Shown here: positions 1-7,483 of the stretch, one piece after another
Numbering within the stretch: position 1 is the stretch's first letter
How the letters are laid out: each line of letters opens with the position of its first letter
From: an uncultured Pelosinus sp.
GTDB lineage: Bacteria; Bacillota; Negativicutes; Sporomusales; Acetonemataceae
Reading direction: 5' to 3'
Assembly: GCA_900542835.1 (NCBI GenBank)
Contig: UQPB01000074.1
Span: 1-9,428, forward strand
DNA length: 9,428 nt
Translations under genes and position numbers: made by a program
The notes under the pieces: generated by a model
What the model was told of the DNA's origin: nothing
Database searches by the model: none
The model's input: only the letters and a program-made list of their open reading frames with translations

Positions 1-60
1 CGTGAGCGAGGGAAAAGGCAAGGAGCGAAAGACCGATTCCACGGAGGACACAGAGAGAGG
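1..60. repeat. Possible dispersed intergenic repeat (CACGGAGGACACAGAG type)
   Basis: This purine-rich stretch lies downstream of ligA and contains CCACGGAGGACACAGAGAG at 39-57, preceded by a GGGAAAAGGCAAGGAGCGAAAG-like run. From memory, sequences of the form CCACGGAGGACACAGAG, often beside TTTGCTCTTTGC-like tracts on the other strand, recur between genes in many environmental bacteria. The window holds only this one copy, so its repeat nature cannot be shown here. No open reading frame with a ribosome binding site is seen, and bases 61-110 up to the ligA stop hold nothing I recognise. Confidence 0.35.
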
Positions 61-110
61 ATGACCTCCGGCCTTGCCGTGCCACAGGCGGGAAACTGGC
101 CGGGAGCGGC

Positions 111-2141
111 TCAGCCTGCGTCGTCAGCAGCCGCATCCCTGCGGGTCATGGCCAGAAACTCCGCTTCGTCGATCACGGTTATGCCGAGCTGGCGGGCCTT
201 GTCGAGTTTGCTGCCGGCATCCTCGCCGGCCAGGACGAAGCCGGTCTTCTTGCTGACAGCAGACGACACTTTGCCGCCAAGCTGCTCAATCAGGGCCGAA
301 GCCTGCTGCCGGGACAGGGTCGGCAGGGTGCCGGTCAGGACAAAGCTCTTGCCGACAAAGGGACCGGCCGCGGGCGCGGTCTTTTCGCACTCCAGACTAA
401 CACCGGCCTCGCGCAGCCGCTTGATCATCGCCAGATTGGCCGGTTCGGCAAAATAGGCAATGACGCTGTCGGCTATCTTGGGACCAATTTCCGGCAAAGC
501 CACCAGTTCTTCCGGGGTTGCCGCCGCCAGCGCCTCAATCGAGCCGAAATAGCCGGCGAGGACGCCGGCGGCTTTAACCCCGACAAAGCGGATGCCCAGC
601 GCGAACAGGGCCCGGGCCAGGCCGGCCCGCTTGCTGCGCCCGATCGCATCAATGAGGTTTTGCGCCGACTTTTCGCCCAGGCGTTCAAGGCCGGCGATCT
701 GTCCAGCGGTCAGACAGTAAAGGCCGGCAGGATCATCGACCAGGCCGGCGGCCAGCAGCGAGCCGATAATCGCCGGTCCCAGCCCCTCGATATCCATGGC
801 ATCACGGGAGGCGAAATGGATCAATCCCTCCCGCCGCAGCGCCGGACAGCCGAGATTAACGCACTTGTGCGCCGACTCGTTTTCCTGACGGACAACAGGG
901 CCGCCGCACTCCGGACAGGTCAGCGGCATGGAAAATACCGTCTCATCGCCGCTGCGATGGGCCGTAATGACGGAGACGACTTCGGGAATGATTTCACCGG
1001 CCTTATGAATAATGACCGCATCGCCGATACGGATGTCCTTTTCGGCAATAAAGTCGGCGTTATGCAGGGTAGCCCGGCTGACGGTCGAGCCTGCCAGCCG
1101 CACCGGCCGCAACACCGCGGTAGGGGTAACCGCGCCGGTGCGGCCGACCCGCAGCACGATAGCCTCGATGACCGTAGCCGCCTGCTCAGCGGGATATTTA
1201 AACGCAATCGCCCAGCGGGGATCCTTGGCGGTCGATCCCAGCGCGTCCTGGGCGGCAAAGGAGTTAACCTTGACGACAATGCCGTCAATATCGTAAGGCA
1301 GGTCGACACGTTTCTCCTGCCAGCTTTCACAGCAGGCAATGACCTCCTCAATCGAATGGGCCAGCTGGTAATGCGGATTAATTTTAAACCCCAGACCGGC
1401 CAGCATTTGCAGCATACCGCTGTAGGTATCCGGCTGCAGAGCATCGCGGCGGCCGACGCCGTGAACAAAAAAATCCAGTGCCCGCCTGGCTGTTACCCGG
1501 GCGTCAAGCTGACGCAGCGAACCGGCGGCGGAATTGCGGGGATTGGCAAACAACGCCTCGCCCGCCTGCTCCCGCTCCCGGTTCAGGCGTTCAAACGCCG
1601 CCCGCGGCATAAATGCCTCGCCTCTGACCTCAAGAAACGCCGGCGGCGCAGTGGCGGCCAGCGTGAGCGGCAGCGAACGGATGGTACGGACATTGGCGGT
1701 GACATTCTCGCCGACCTGACCGTCGCCGCGGGTAGCACCGCAGACCAGCCGGCCGTTTTCATAGATCAGGTTCAGAGCCAGGCCGTCGATTTTCAGTTCG
1801 ACCACATATTCAACCTGTTCCTGGCCGAGAGCAGCCGCTACCCGGTTATGGAAAGCCCGCAGTTCGTCGGCGGAGAAGGTATTGCTGAGACTGAGCAGCG
1901 GTGTAGGATGGGTGAAGCGTTCAAAGCCCTCGGCCGGCTGACCGCCGACGCGCTGTGTTGGCGAGTCGGGGCTGACCAGTTCGGGATGCCGGCTCTCCAA
2001 TTCCTGCAACTGGCGCATGAGCGCATCGAACTCAGCATCGGAAATCTCCGGCGCATCATCGACATAATAACGCCGTGTGTGGTAACGGATCAGGTCCCGC
2101 AATGCTTCCATCTGCTGTCGGTTGTCTTGTTGGTCTTGCAT
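111..2141 (-). CDS. ligA: NAD-dependent DNA ligase LigA
   Basis: Cytoplasmic ligase that seals 3'-OH/5'-phosphate nicks with NAD+ as adenylate donor, in Okazaki fragment joining and repair. The 676-residue product has the normal length and full domain order. The N-terminal Ia domain carries the paired tyrosines of YHTRRYYVDD near residue 20. The adenylation domain has ELKIDG, with the AMP-accepting lysine at 117, and RGEAFMP near 173. An OB fold follows. A four-cysteine zinc finger (about 409, 412, 427, 432) comes next, then helix-hairpin-helix repeats (about 440-580) and a C-terminal BRCT domain (about 593-670). Two adjacent ATGs (2144 and 2141) are possible. GGGAG is 4 bases from the first and 7 from the second, so I prefer 2141. 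It lies 76 bases after pcrA on the same strand with no clear terminator, so the two are probably co-transcribed. Confidence 0.97.
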   Translation of the reverse strand: MQDQQDNRQQMEALRDLIRYHTRRYYVDDAPEISDAEFDALMRQLQELESRHPELVSPDSPTQRVGGQPAEGFERFTHPTPLLSLSNTFSADELRAFHNRVAAALGQEQVEYVVELKIDGLALNLIYENGRLVCGATRGDGQVGENVTANVRTIRSLPLTLAATAPPAFLEVRGEAFMPRAAFERLNREREQAGEALFANPRNSAAGSLRQLDARVTARRALDFFVHGVGRRDALQPDTYSGMLQMLAGLGFKINPHYQLAHSIEEVIACCESWQEKRVDLPYDIDGIVVKVNSFAAQDALGSTAKDPRWAIAFKYPAEQAATVIEAIVLRVGRTGAVTPTAVLRPVRLAGSTVSRATLHNADFIAEKDIRIGDAVIIHKAGEIIPEVVSVITAHRSGDETVFSMPLTCPECGGPVVRQENESAHKCVNLGCPALRREGLIHFASRDAMDIEGLGPAIIGSLLAAGLVDDPAGLYCLTAGQIAGLERLGEKSAQNLIDAIGRSKRAGLARALFALGIRFVGVKAAGVLAGYFGSIEALAAATPEELVALPEIGPKIADSVIAYFAEPANLAMIKRLREAGVSLECEKTAPAAGPFVGKSFVLTGTLPTLSRQQASALIEQLGGKVSSAVSKKTGFVLAGEDAGSKLDKARQLGITVIDEAEFLAMTRRDAAADDAG

Positions 2142-2217
2142 CATATCACTCCCGGTCCGTATGGTGTTGGTATTGACAGGGGTTAGTCATCAGCGTTGTC
2201 GGCTTGCCGCGGCGGCA

Positions 2218-4407
2218 TCACACTTTCTGAATCGGCGCCAGCGCTGCCATCAAATTGCGAATACCGGCGCCAGGGAAGGCAATCTGAACTTCCATCCCTT
2301 CACCGCTGCCCTTGGTCGCGACCACGGTTCCTACCCCCCACTTGGGATGGCGGGCTTTATCGCCGGCCCGCCATTCGGTACCGGCGCCGGCGGCAGCCGG
2401 CCGCGGCGGTACCGGCTGCATAACCAGCGGCCGGGCGGCGTGCTGCTGCGGCCGTACCTGGCGGGCATTGGCGTCTTCCAGCAGTTCGCGGGGAATTTCA
2501 TGCAAAAACCGCGACGGTGGATACATGACTGTATTGCCAAAAATCATCCGCTGCCTGGCATGAGAAAGGTAGAGCCGCCGCTGCGCCCGGGTAATGCCGA
2601 CATAGCAAAGGCGGCGCTCTTCCTCCACTTCAGTTTCATTCATCAGGGTGCGGGAGTGAGGAAACAGCCCTTCCTCCATGCCGGCCAGGAATACATGCGG
2701 ATACTCCAGTCCCTTGGCGGAGTGCAGGGTCATCAGCGTAATCGAGTCGCCGTCTGTATCGGCGCTGTCAATATCCGATACCAGCGCGACCGTGCTTAAA
2801 AAGTTTTCCAGTGTATCCTCAAGCTCGGCAGTGGCAAATTTCTTGGCGACACTGAACAGTTCTTTCAGATTCTCGATGCGGGCGTCAGCCTGCGGGTCCT
2901 GCTCCTGCTCCAGTTCGGCCAGATAGCCTGAATCGTTGATCACTTCATTCAGCAAATCGGCCACTGGCAGTGAAGCCGCCTTGCCTATTTTGAGAAAGAT
3001 AAACTCGGCCAGATTCTCCAGCTGCGACTTAGCCCTGGCGGTAAGACCGGGAACGACCTGAGGATTGGAAATAGCGTCAAACAGGCTCAGCTGGTTGTCG
3101 GCGGCGTATTCCTGCAGCCGCCTGACCGTGGTATCGCCGATGCCTCGTTTGGGCACATTGATGATCCGCAGCAGGCTGACCGCATCGGCGGGATTGTTAA
3201 TGACCCGCAGGTAGGCGATAATGTCCTTAATTTCTTTGCGGTCATAGAATTTCAAACCGCCGACCATGACATAGGGAAGGGAAAACTGCATGAACGCTTC
3301 CTCAATTGCCCGCGACTGGGCATTGGTCCGGTACAGGACAGCGATTTCGCGGTAAGGCACCCGCCACACAGTATTGAGATGATTAATGGTGTTGGCGATA
3401 TGCGCCGCCTCATCCCGTTCATCCCGCGCGTGATAGTAGGCGATCCGGTCACCGGCGGGATTGTCCGTCCACAGCGACTTGGGCTTGCGGGTGATATTCC
3501 GCTCAATGACCGCGTTGGCGGCGTCAAGAATCGTCTGGGTGGAGCGGTAGTTCTGCTCGAGCTTGACAATGCAGGCGTCAGGATAGTCGGTCTCAAAATC
3601 AAGAATGTTGCGGATGTCGGCGCCGCGCCAGGCGTAAATGCTCTGGTCGGCGTCGCCCACCACACACAGATTGCGGTGCTTCTCCGACAGGATTTTCGCC
3701 AGCAGGTACTGCGGCCGGTTGGTATCCTGGTATTCGTCAACCAGCACATATTGAAACTTGTCCTGATATTTGGCGCGAACCTCCTCATTATTTTGCAGCA
3801 AATTGACCGAAATTAACAGTAAATCGTCAAAATCAAGCGCATTGTTATTTCGGAGCTTGCTGCCATACAGTTCATAAATCTCGGCCAGTTTTTTCGCCTG
3901 GAACGTATCCGCCTGGCGGGCGAACTCCCGCGGCCCGATCAGCGCGTTTTTGGCGTTGGAGATCGTGGCTTGAACGCTGTAGGGCTGATAGGTTTTATCA
4001 TCCAGGTTCAACTCTCTCAGGCAGGTTTTAATCAGCGCCAGGCTGTCGCCGGAGTCATAAATGGTAAAATGGCTGTTATAGCCGCCGAGCTGATCAATTT
4101 CCATCCGGAGAAAGCGGGCGCAAAAGGCGTGAAACGTACTCAGCCAGACATCGCTGGCCGCCTGGCCGACCATGCTCTGAACCCGCTCGCGCATTTCCGC
4201 GGCCGCCTTATTGGTAAAGGTAATCGCTAAGATCCGGTATGGCGCTACGTTTTTGCTCATCAGATAGGCAATGCGGCAGGTCAGTACACGGGTTTTGCCT
4301 GAGCCCGCGCCGGCAACCACCAGCAATGGTCCTTCCGTACACATCGCGGCTTGCCGCTGCGTTGGATTCAGGGAATCGAGAATATAGTCAATTGATGGTA
4401 TAGACAT
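2218..4407 (-). CDS. pcrA: ATP-dependent DNA helicase PcrA (UvrD/Rep, SF1A)
   Basis: A 3'-5' superfamily 1A helicase used in nucleotide excision repair, plasmid rolling-circle replication and clearing of RecA or stalled RNA polymerase from DNA. The 729-residue product shows all helicase motifs: Q-motif region LNPTQRQA (13-20), Walker A AGAGSGKT (32-39), Walker B LVDEYQDT (222-229), motif III GDADQSIYAWRG (251-262), motif IV QNYRST (285-290), motif V around LHSAKGLEYP (561-570) and motif VI CYVGITRAQRRLYL (601-614). The C-terminal Tudor-like module, GDKARHPKWGVGTV onward (682-729), is the part of PcrA that binds RNA polymerase. The frame stays open upstream to 4599, but homology begins at MSIPSIDYIL and a GGAGG lies 7 bases before the ATG at 4407, which fixes the start. 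One base separates it from the upstream methyltransferase stop. Confidence 0.97.
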   Translation of the reverse strand: MSIPSIDYILDSLNPTQRQAAMCTEGPLLVVAGAGSGKTRVLTCRIAYLMSKNVAPYRILAITFTNKAAAEMRERVQSMVGQAASDVWLSTFHAFCARFLRMEIDQLGGYNSHFTIYDSGDSLALIKTCLRELNLDDKTYQPYSVQATISNAKNALIGPREFARQADTFQAKKLAEIYELYGSKLRNNNALDFDDLLLISVNLLQNNEEVRAKYQDKFQYVLVDEYQDTNRPQYLLAKILSEKHRNLCVVGDADQSIYAWRGADIRNILDFETDYPDACIVKLEQNYRSTQTILDAANAVIERNITRKPKSLWTDNPAGDRIAYYHARDERDEAAHIANTINHLNTVWRVPYREIAVLYRTNAQSRAIEEAFMQFSLPYVMVGGLKFYDRKEIKDIIAYLRVINNPADAVSLLRIINVPKRGIGDTTVRRLQEYAADNQLSLFDAISNPQVVPGLTARAKSQLENLAEFIFLKIGKAASLPVADLLNEVINDSGYLAELEQEQDPQADARIENLKELFSVAKKFATAELEDTLENFLSTVALVSDIDSADTDGDSITLMTLHSAKGLEYPHVFLAGMEEGLFPHSRTLMNETEVEEERRLCYVGITRAQRRLYLSHARQRMIFGNTVMYPPSRFLHEIPRELLEDANARQVRPQQHAARPLVMQPVPPRPAAAGAGTEWRAGDKARHPKWGVGTVVATKGSGEGMEVQIAFPGAGIRNLMAALAPIQKV

Positions 4408-4408
4408 G

Positions 4409-6139
4409 TTATTTCCTCCGTATTGGCCGTCGCGCCCCGCCAAGCTTGCCGGCAAAGGCGCGCATATTTTGGACGGTCTGCGCGGAAAGACCGCTGTATG
4501 TATAAAGCAATTCATCAATTTCTTGCAGCAGGGGACGGCAATCCCGGCGTTCCCCTCTGGCAGCGGTCGCCTGGCGGGCCAGACAGGCCGCCTGCTCACG
4601 CTGCCCGGCCGGCAGGGATAAAACCGGCAGGGTTCGCAGATTGGCGATTTTCACCTGGGCGAAGCTGCGGCCTGTTTCGGAAAAGCGCCAGGCGTACCAG
4701 CAGCGGATCAGGGCCGAATTCATTACCGCCAGCACATACCAGGGATCGAAAGCGGCATCGGTTACGGTCGTACCGTGCAGGGTATTCATATAATAGCAGC
4801 CCTGCTCGTCCATTGCGGCAATAATATGATCAGCCGTTTGGCGCGACACGATTTTCACCTGCTCGAATATTGCCGGCGACCGCAGGCGCAGGCCGCGTCC
4901 CCGTCCCTGCGTCCGGCTGGCTTCGAGCTGTGTCAGCCGTTCGCGGTCATAGCAGATATATTCAGGCTCACCGCAAAAAAACGGCTCGATCAATTGGCCG
5001 CGCAGGACCGGCTTGCAGTGCGGATCCGGCTGCGGTCGAGCGCCGAGAAACAGCTCCCCGCCTACCGCCCCCTGGATGATACCGTCGCGGATGGTGGCGA
5101 CAGAGCCTAACGCGACCGCCCGTTTTTCCAGATCAGCGACCGCGGCAAATTCGGCGCGGCCGGCGGCAAAGGAAATAAAGCTGCCCGCCGTGCTCAGCAG
5201 TGCTTCCGGCCTGACTGCTTCCGCCACCGTTGCCGCCTGGCAGCGCCGTTCGATAACCACCGGCGGCAAGGCGCTGCCGCCGCGTTTGCGCATAATCAGA
5301 ACCACGGTGTCCACCACTGTATCGGCAAATACAGCCTCACTGGCTTCATAGATGCGCTCCAGTGCAGTATGCTGCAGAATATGCCGTCTGATCGCGCCAT
5401 ATTGGGTATTTAGCAGCAGCCGGCTGGGGACAATCATCGCCACCTGCCGCGAGGCCTTTTCAATTGCCCGCTCTAAAAACAGGGAAAACGTGTTCAGTCT
5501 GCCGGCGGCGCATTGATAGCGGGAACGGTAATAGGCTTTTTGCGCCGGCGACATGCGCGTCACCGGAATATAGGGTGGATTGCCGATGACAAAGTCGAAG
5601 TCGCGCCGCCAGAACGCCGCCGCGTCGCGGCCGGTGTCAGCGGGCTGCGGTTCCTGCTCCCATTTGTACAAACTGTCGCAGTGAACAAGATTGGCGGCAG
5701 CCTCCCGGCCCGGCGCTTTTGCCGCCAAAGCGGCCGCTGTCATCTGCAGGGCCGCCGCGTCGCTGTCCGCGCCGAACAGGCAGTGTTCCACCACATGGCG
5801 GTGCAGGTTCTCTTCCCGCCAGTAGCCGGGACCAAGCGGCGCTGCAGCGGCAGCTGCCGCCGCTTCTTGGGCGGCATGCCGCCGGCGCAGTTGCGGCAGC
5901 TGCGCCTGAAACTTGCGCAGCAGCACATCATAAGCGGCCAGCAGAAAGCGGCCGCTGCCACAGGCGGGATCAAGCACCCGCAGCCAGGGATTGGCCGTCA
6001 CGTCCGCCTGCTCCAATGTATGCAGCAGAATATATTCGATAATATAGGGAGGCGTATAATAGATGCCTCCGGCCTGACGCGTTTGCCTGTCAAGGCTCTG
6101 CTCGTAGACGGACGCGGCAGTTTTGCCAATTCTCCTCAT
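4409..6139 (-). CDS. Solitary DNA adenine-N6 methyltransferase (TaqI/Eco57I-like)
   Basis: Predicted to transfer a methyl group from S-adenosylmethionine to adenine N6 in a DNA target. The 576-residue product has an N-terminal GGIYYTPPYI element (24-33), SAM-binding motif I LDPACGSG (56-63), acidic residues in LFGADSDAAAL (121-131), NLVHCDSL (150-157) and catalytic motif IV NPPY (187-190). The C-terminal half (about 340-510) resembles a TaqI-type target recognition domain, with GCYYMNTLHGTTV (447-459) and WYVLAVMNS (467-475). Motif I lies only about 57 residues from the N terminus, so the N-terminal nuclease domain of type IIG enzymes is absent. An eight-alanine run (93-100) looks like a lineage-specific insertion. 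The ATG at 6139 has GGGAG 10 bases upstream; a TTG at 6205 in frame is an alternative without a good site. It is coupled to pcrA downstream. Family is clear; target sequence and biological role are unknown. Confidence 0.85.
   Translation of the reverse strand: MRRIGKTAASVYEQSLDRQTRQAGGIYYTPPYIIEYILLHTLEQADVTANPWLRVLDPACGSGRFLLAAYDVLLRKFQAQLPQLRRRHAAQEAAAAAAAAPLGPGYWREENLHRHVVEHCLFGADSDAAALQMTAAALAAKAPGREAAANLVHCDSLYKWEQEPQPADTGRDAAAFWRRDFDFVIGNPPYIPVTRMSPAQKAYYRSRYQCAAGRLNTFSLFLERAIEKASRQVAMIVPSRLLLNTQYGAIRRHILQHTALERIYEASEAVFADTVVDTVVLIMRKRGGSALPPVVIERRCQAATVAEAVRPEALLSTAGSFISFAAGRAEFAAVADLEKRAVALGSVATIRDGIIQGAVGGELFLGARPQPDPHCKPVLRGQLIEPFFCGEPEYICYDRERLTQLEASRTQGRGRGLRLRSPAIFEQVKIVSRQTADHIIAAMDEQGCYYMNTLHGTTVTDAAFDPWYVLAVMNSALIRCWYAWRFSETGRSFAQVKIANLRTLPVLSLPAGQREQAACLARQATAARGERRDCRPLLQEIDELLYTYSGLSAQTVQNMRAFAGKLGGARRPIRRK
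4412..4419 (-). promoter_or_regulatory. Shine-Dalgarno sequence of pcrA inside the methyltransferase 3' end
   Basis: On the minus strand, GGAGGAAA followed by TAAC and then ATG places a full GGAGG 7 bases upstream of the pcrA start. The same bases encode the final Arg-Arg-Lys codons of the methyltransferase, and its TAA ends one base before the pcrA ATG. This arrangement decides the pcrA start and makes termination-reinitiation coupling very likely. Confidence 0.85.
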
Positions 6140-6241
6140 AGGGCCGTCGCTCCCGCATATAAGGTAAGCACTGATTACTGGACACCGCAGCTTGCGGATC
6201 GTCAATCTGACCGGTTCATTTAATCAGCAGTTACCCAGACA

Positions 6242-7003
6242 TTATTTCCACAGGTCCCAGAGCTGCTTGCCAATCATGACCGAGGTCACGGTCAGAAACA
6301 ACGGACGTACAAACTGCGTCCCCTTGCGGATCGCCACCTGCGAACCGACAGCCGCTCCCAGCAAGCCGCCCACTCCCATGATCAGCCCGTAGTGAAAAAC
6401 CACCGCGTCCATCAGCAGAAAGGTAGCTAAGGAGCCGATATTGCTGGCCAGATTCAAAGCCTTGGCGTTGCCGGAAGCCTCGACAAAATCAAAACCGAGA
6501 AATAAAAACACAAAAATCAGGAACGATCCCATACCGGGGCCGAAGAAGCCGTCGTAGAAGCCCAGCACCGCCGCCGCCAGCGCGCCGGTCACCGCTACCC
6601 GCCGGGTAACGCCGGCGAAGCGGGAGGCGCCGCCCCAATCCTTTTTCAGCACCGTATAGACGGCGACAATGATCAGCATGGTGATCACCAGCGGCCGCAG
6701 AAACTGCGACGGAATGCTCTTAACCACCAGCGCGCCGGCGACGGAGCCGGCCAGGCACAGCCAGAACAGCCATTTAATCAGCTCCATCGTCACCTTGCCG
6801 GAGCGAAAAAACGAATACGAGCTTGTCAGCGCACCCATGGTAGCGGACAGCTTATTGGTGCCGAGCGCCAGATGCGGCGGCAGCAGCAGCAGCAGGGCCG
6901 GCAGCGAAATCAGGCCGCCGCCGCCAACCGTAGAGTCAATAAACGCAGCGATAAATCCCGCCGCCAGCAAAAACAATATGGTTTCGTCAGCTATGGATTC
7001 CAT
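6242..7003 (-). CDS. TSUP family (TauE/SafE, YfcA-like) membrane permease, full length
   Basis: Integral membrane protein of the TSUP family, whose characterised members move sulfite, sulfoacetate, taurine-derived or other small organic anions across the inner membrane. The substrate here is unknown. The 253-residue product has the usual length and about eight hydrophobic segments. It shows the YfcA-type signature twice, as expected from the family's internal duplication: FIDSTVGGGGLISLPALL (21-38) with GTNKLSATMG (48-57) in the first half, and GFYDGFFGPGMGSF (148-161) with GNAKALNLASNIGS (178-191) in the second. The ATG at 7003 follows a GGGGGAGG run 4 bases upstream; a TTG at 7030 is in frame but lacks such a site. 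It is divergent from the split TSUP pair at 7127-7845. The next gene, the methyltransferase, starts 102 bases downstream on the same strand with no clear terminator between them, so read-through into the methyltransferase-pcrA-ligA genes is possible. Confidence 0.9.
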   Translation of the reverse strand: MESIADETILFLLAAGFIAAFIDSTVGGGGLISLPALLLLLPPHLALGTNKLSATMGALTSSYSFFRSGKVTMELIKWLFWLCLAGSVAGALVVKSIPSQFLRPLVITMLIIVAVYTVLKKDWGGASRFAGVTRRVAVTGALAAAVLGFYDGFFGPGMGSFLIFVFLFLGFDFVEASGNAKALNLASNIGSLATFLLMDAVVFHYGLIMGVGGLLGAAVGSQVAIRKGTQFVRPLFLTVTSVMIGKQLWDLWK

Positions 7004-7092
7004 TGTACCTCCCCCAAAGAGCAACTTCAATATGGCTTTTACCTCAATTCCACCCCTGCAGTCGGTTTTCCTCTGTATTGCCTAAACAGTTA

Positions 7093-7101
7093 TGCTATAA
7101 T
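7093..7101 (+). promoter_or_regulatory. Extended -10 promoter for the split TSUP pair
   Basis: TGCTATAAT combines a TG extension with a perfect TATAAT at 7096-7101. No good -35 hexamer sits 16-18 bases upstream, which fits the extended -10 class. Transcription would start near 7108, giving a leader of about 20 bases that carries the AAAGGAG ribosome binding site (7113-7119) of the gene at 7127. Confidence 0.7.
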
Positions 7102-7126
7102 TATTGATATGGAAAGGAGTGGTATC

Positions 7127-7483
7127 ATGCCACAATCGGTTAAAATGGTGGGAACCGGATTCGGCATTGGCATTCTCAGCGGTCTGCTGGGTGTTGGCGG
7201 CGGCGTGTTTCTTGTGCCGCTGCTGGTCGGCGCGTTTGCGATCCCGCAGCATCTCGCCCAGGGCATTTCGCTGGCTGTGGTCATCCCCACCGCGATTGTC
7301 AGCAGCATTATTTACAGCCTGCATGGCAGCGCTGATTACGCGATCGCACTGCAAATTATCGCCGGCAGCATGGTCGGAGCCCATTTCGGCGCCAAGTGGA
7401 TGAAACGCCTGCCGGCGGCTCAGCTCAAACGCTTATTTGCGATTATGCTGCTGCTGGTAGGGATCAGGATGGTGATATCATGA
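7127..7483 (+). CDS. Half-length TSUP (TauE/SafE) membrane protein, first subunit
   Basis: A 118-residue protein equal to one repeat unit (about four hydrophobic segments) of the normally 250-residue TSUP permease. Visible signatures are SGLLGVGGGVFLVPLL (18-33), QHLAQGIS (41-48) with IPT in the next helix (53-55), a Lys/Arg-rich loop KWMKRLPAAQLKR (90-102), and a last hydrophobic segment ending at 118. The ATG at 7127 has AAAGGAG 7 bases upstream. An in-frame ATG at 7109 would overlap the ribosome binding site and is disfavoured. The stop overlaps the start of the next gene by four bases (ATGA). The two products align without gaps over about 107 residues with roughly 45 identities counted by eye. 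I infer that the two proteins assemble into one permease. Substrate unknown. Confidence 0.85.
   Translation: MPQSVKMVGTGFGIGILSGLLGVGGGVFLVPLLVGAFAIPQHLAQGISLAVVIPTAIVSSIIYSLHGSADYAIALQIIAGSMVGAHFGAKWMKRLPAAQLKRLFAIMLLLVGIRMVIS

Noticed and set aside
660..2186. A 508-codon open frame on the plus strand opposite ligA
   Set aside because: It is antisense to a fully conserved LigA, has no ribosome binding site or recognisable domain, and reflects few stop codons in GC-rich antisense DNA.
2205..2217. TGCCG-CCG-CGGCA hairpin just after the pcrA stop as a terminator
   Set aside because: Short stem, no U-run, and ligA follows closely on the same strand.
4408..4599. Upstream extension of pcrA by 64 residues
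   Set aside because: The added residues overlap the methyltransferase frame and do not resemble PcrA, while the ATG at 4407 has a perfect ribosome binding site and begins the conserved N terminus.
4409..6139. Methyltransferase as part of a restriction-modification, BREX or other defence island
   Set aside because: No nuclease, specificity subunit, Pgl or Brx component is visible on either side; the neighbours are a permease and housekeeping repair genes.
6185..6197. CCGCA-AGC-TGCGG hairpin (minus strand) between the full-length TSUP gene and the methyltransferase as a terminator
   Set aside because: The stem is only five base pairs and is followed by TGTCC rather than a U-run.
5513..6223. 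A 236-codon plus-strand frame opposite the methyltransferase, and similar frames opposite pcrA and the livK-like gene
   Set aside because: All mirror conserved genes on the other strand, have low-complexity Arg/Ala/Pro-rich products and no translation signals.
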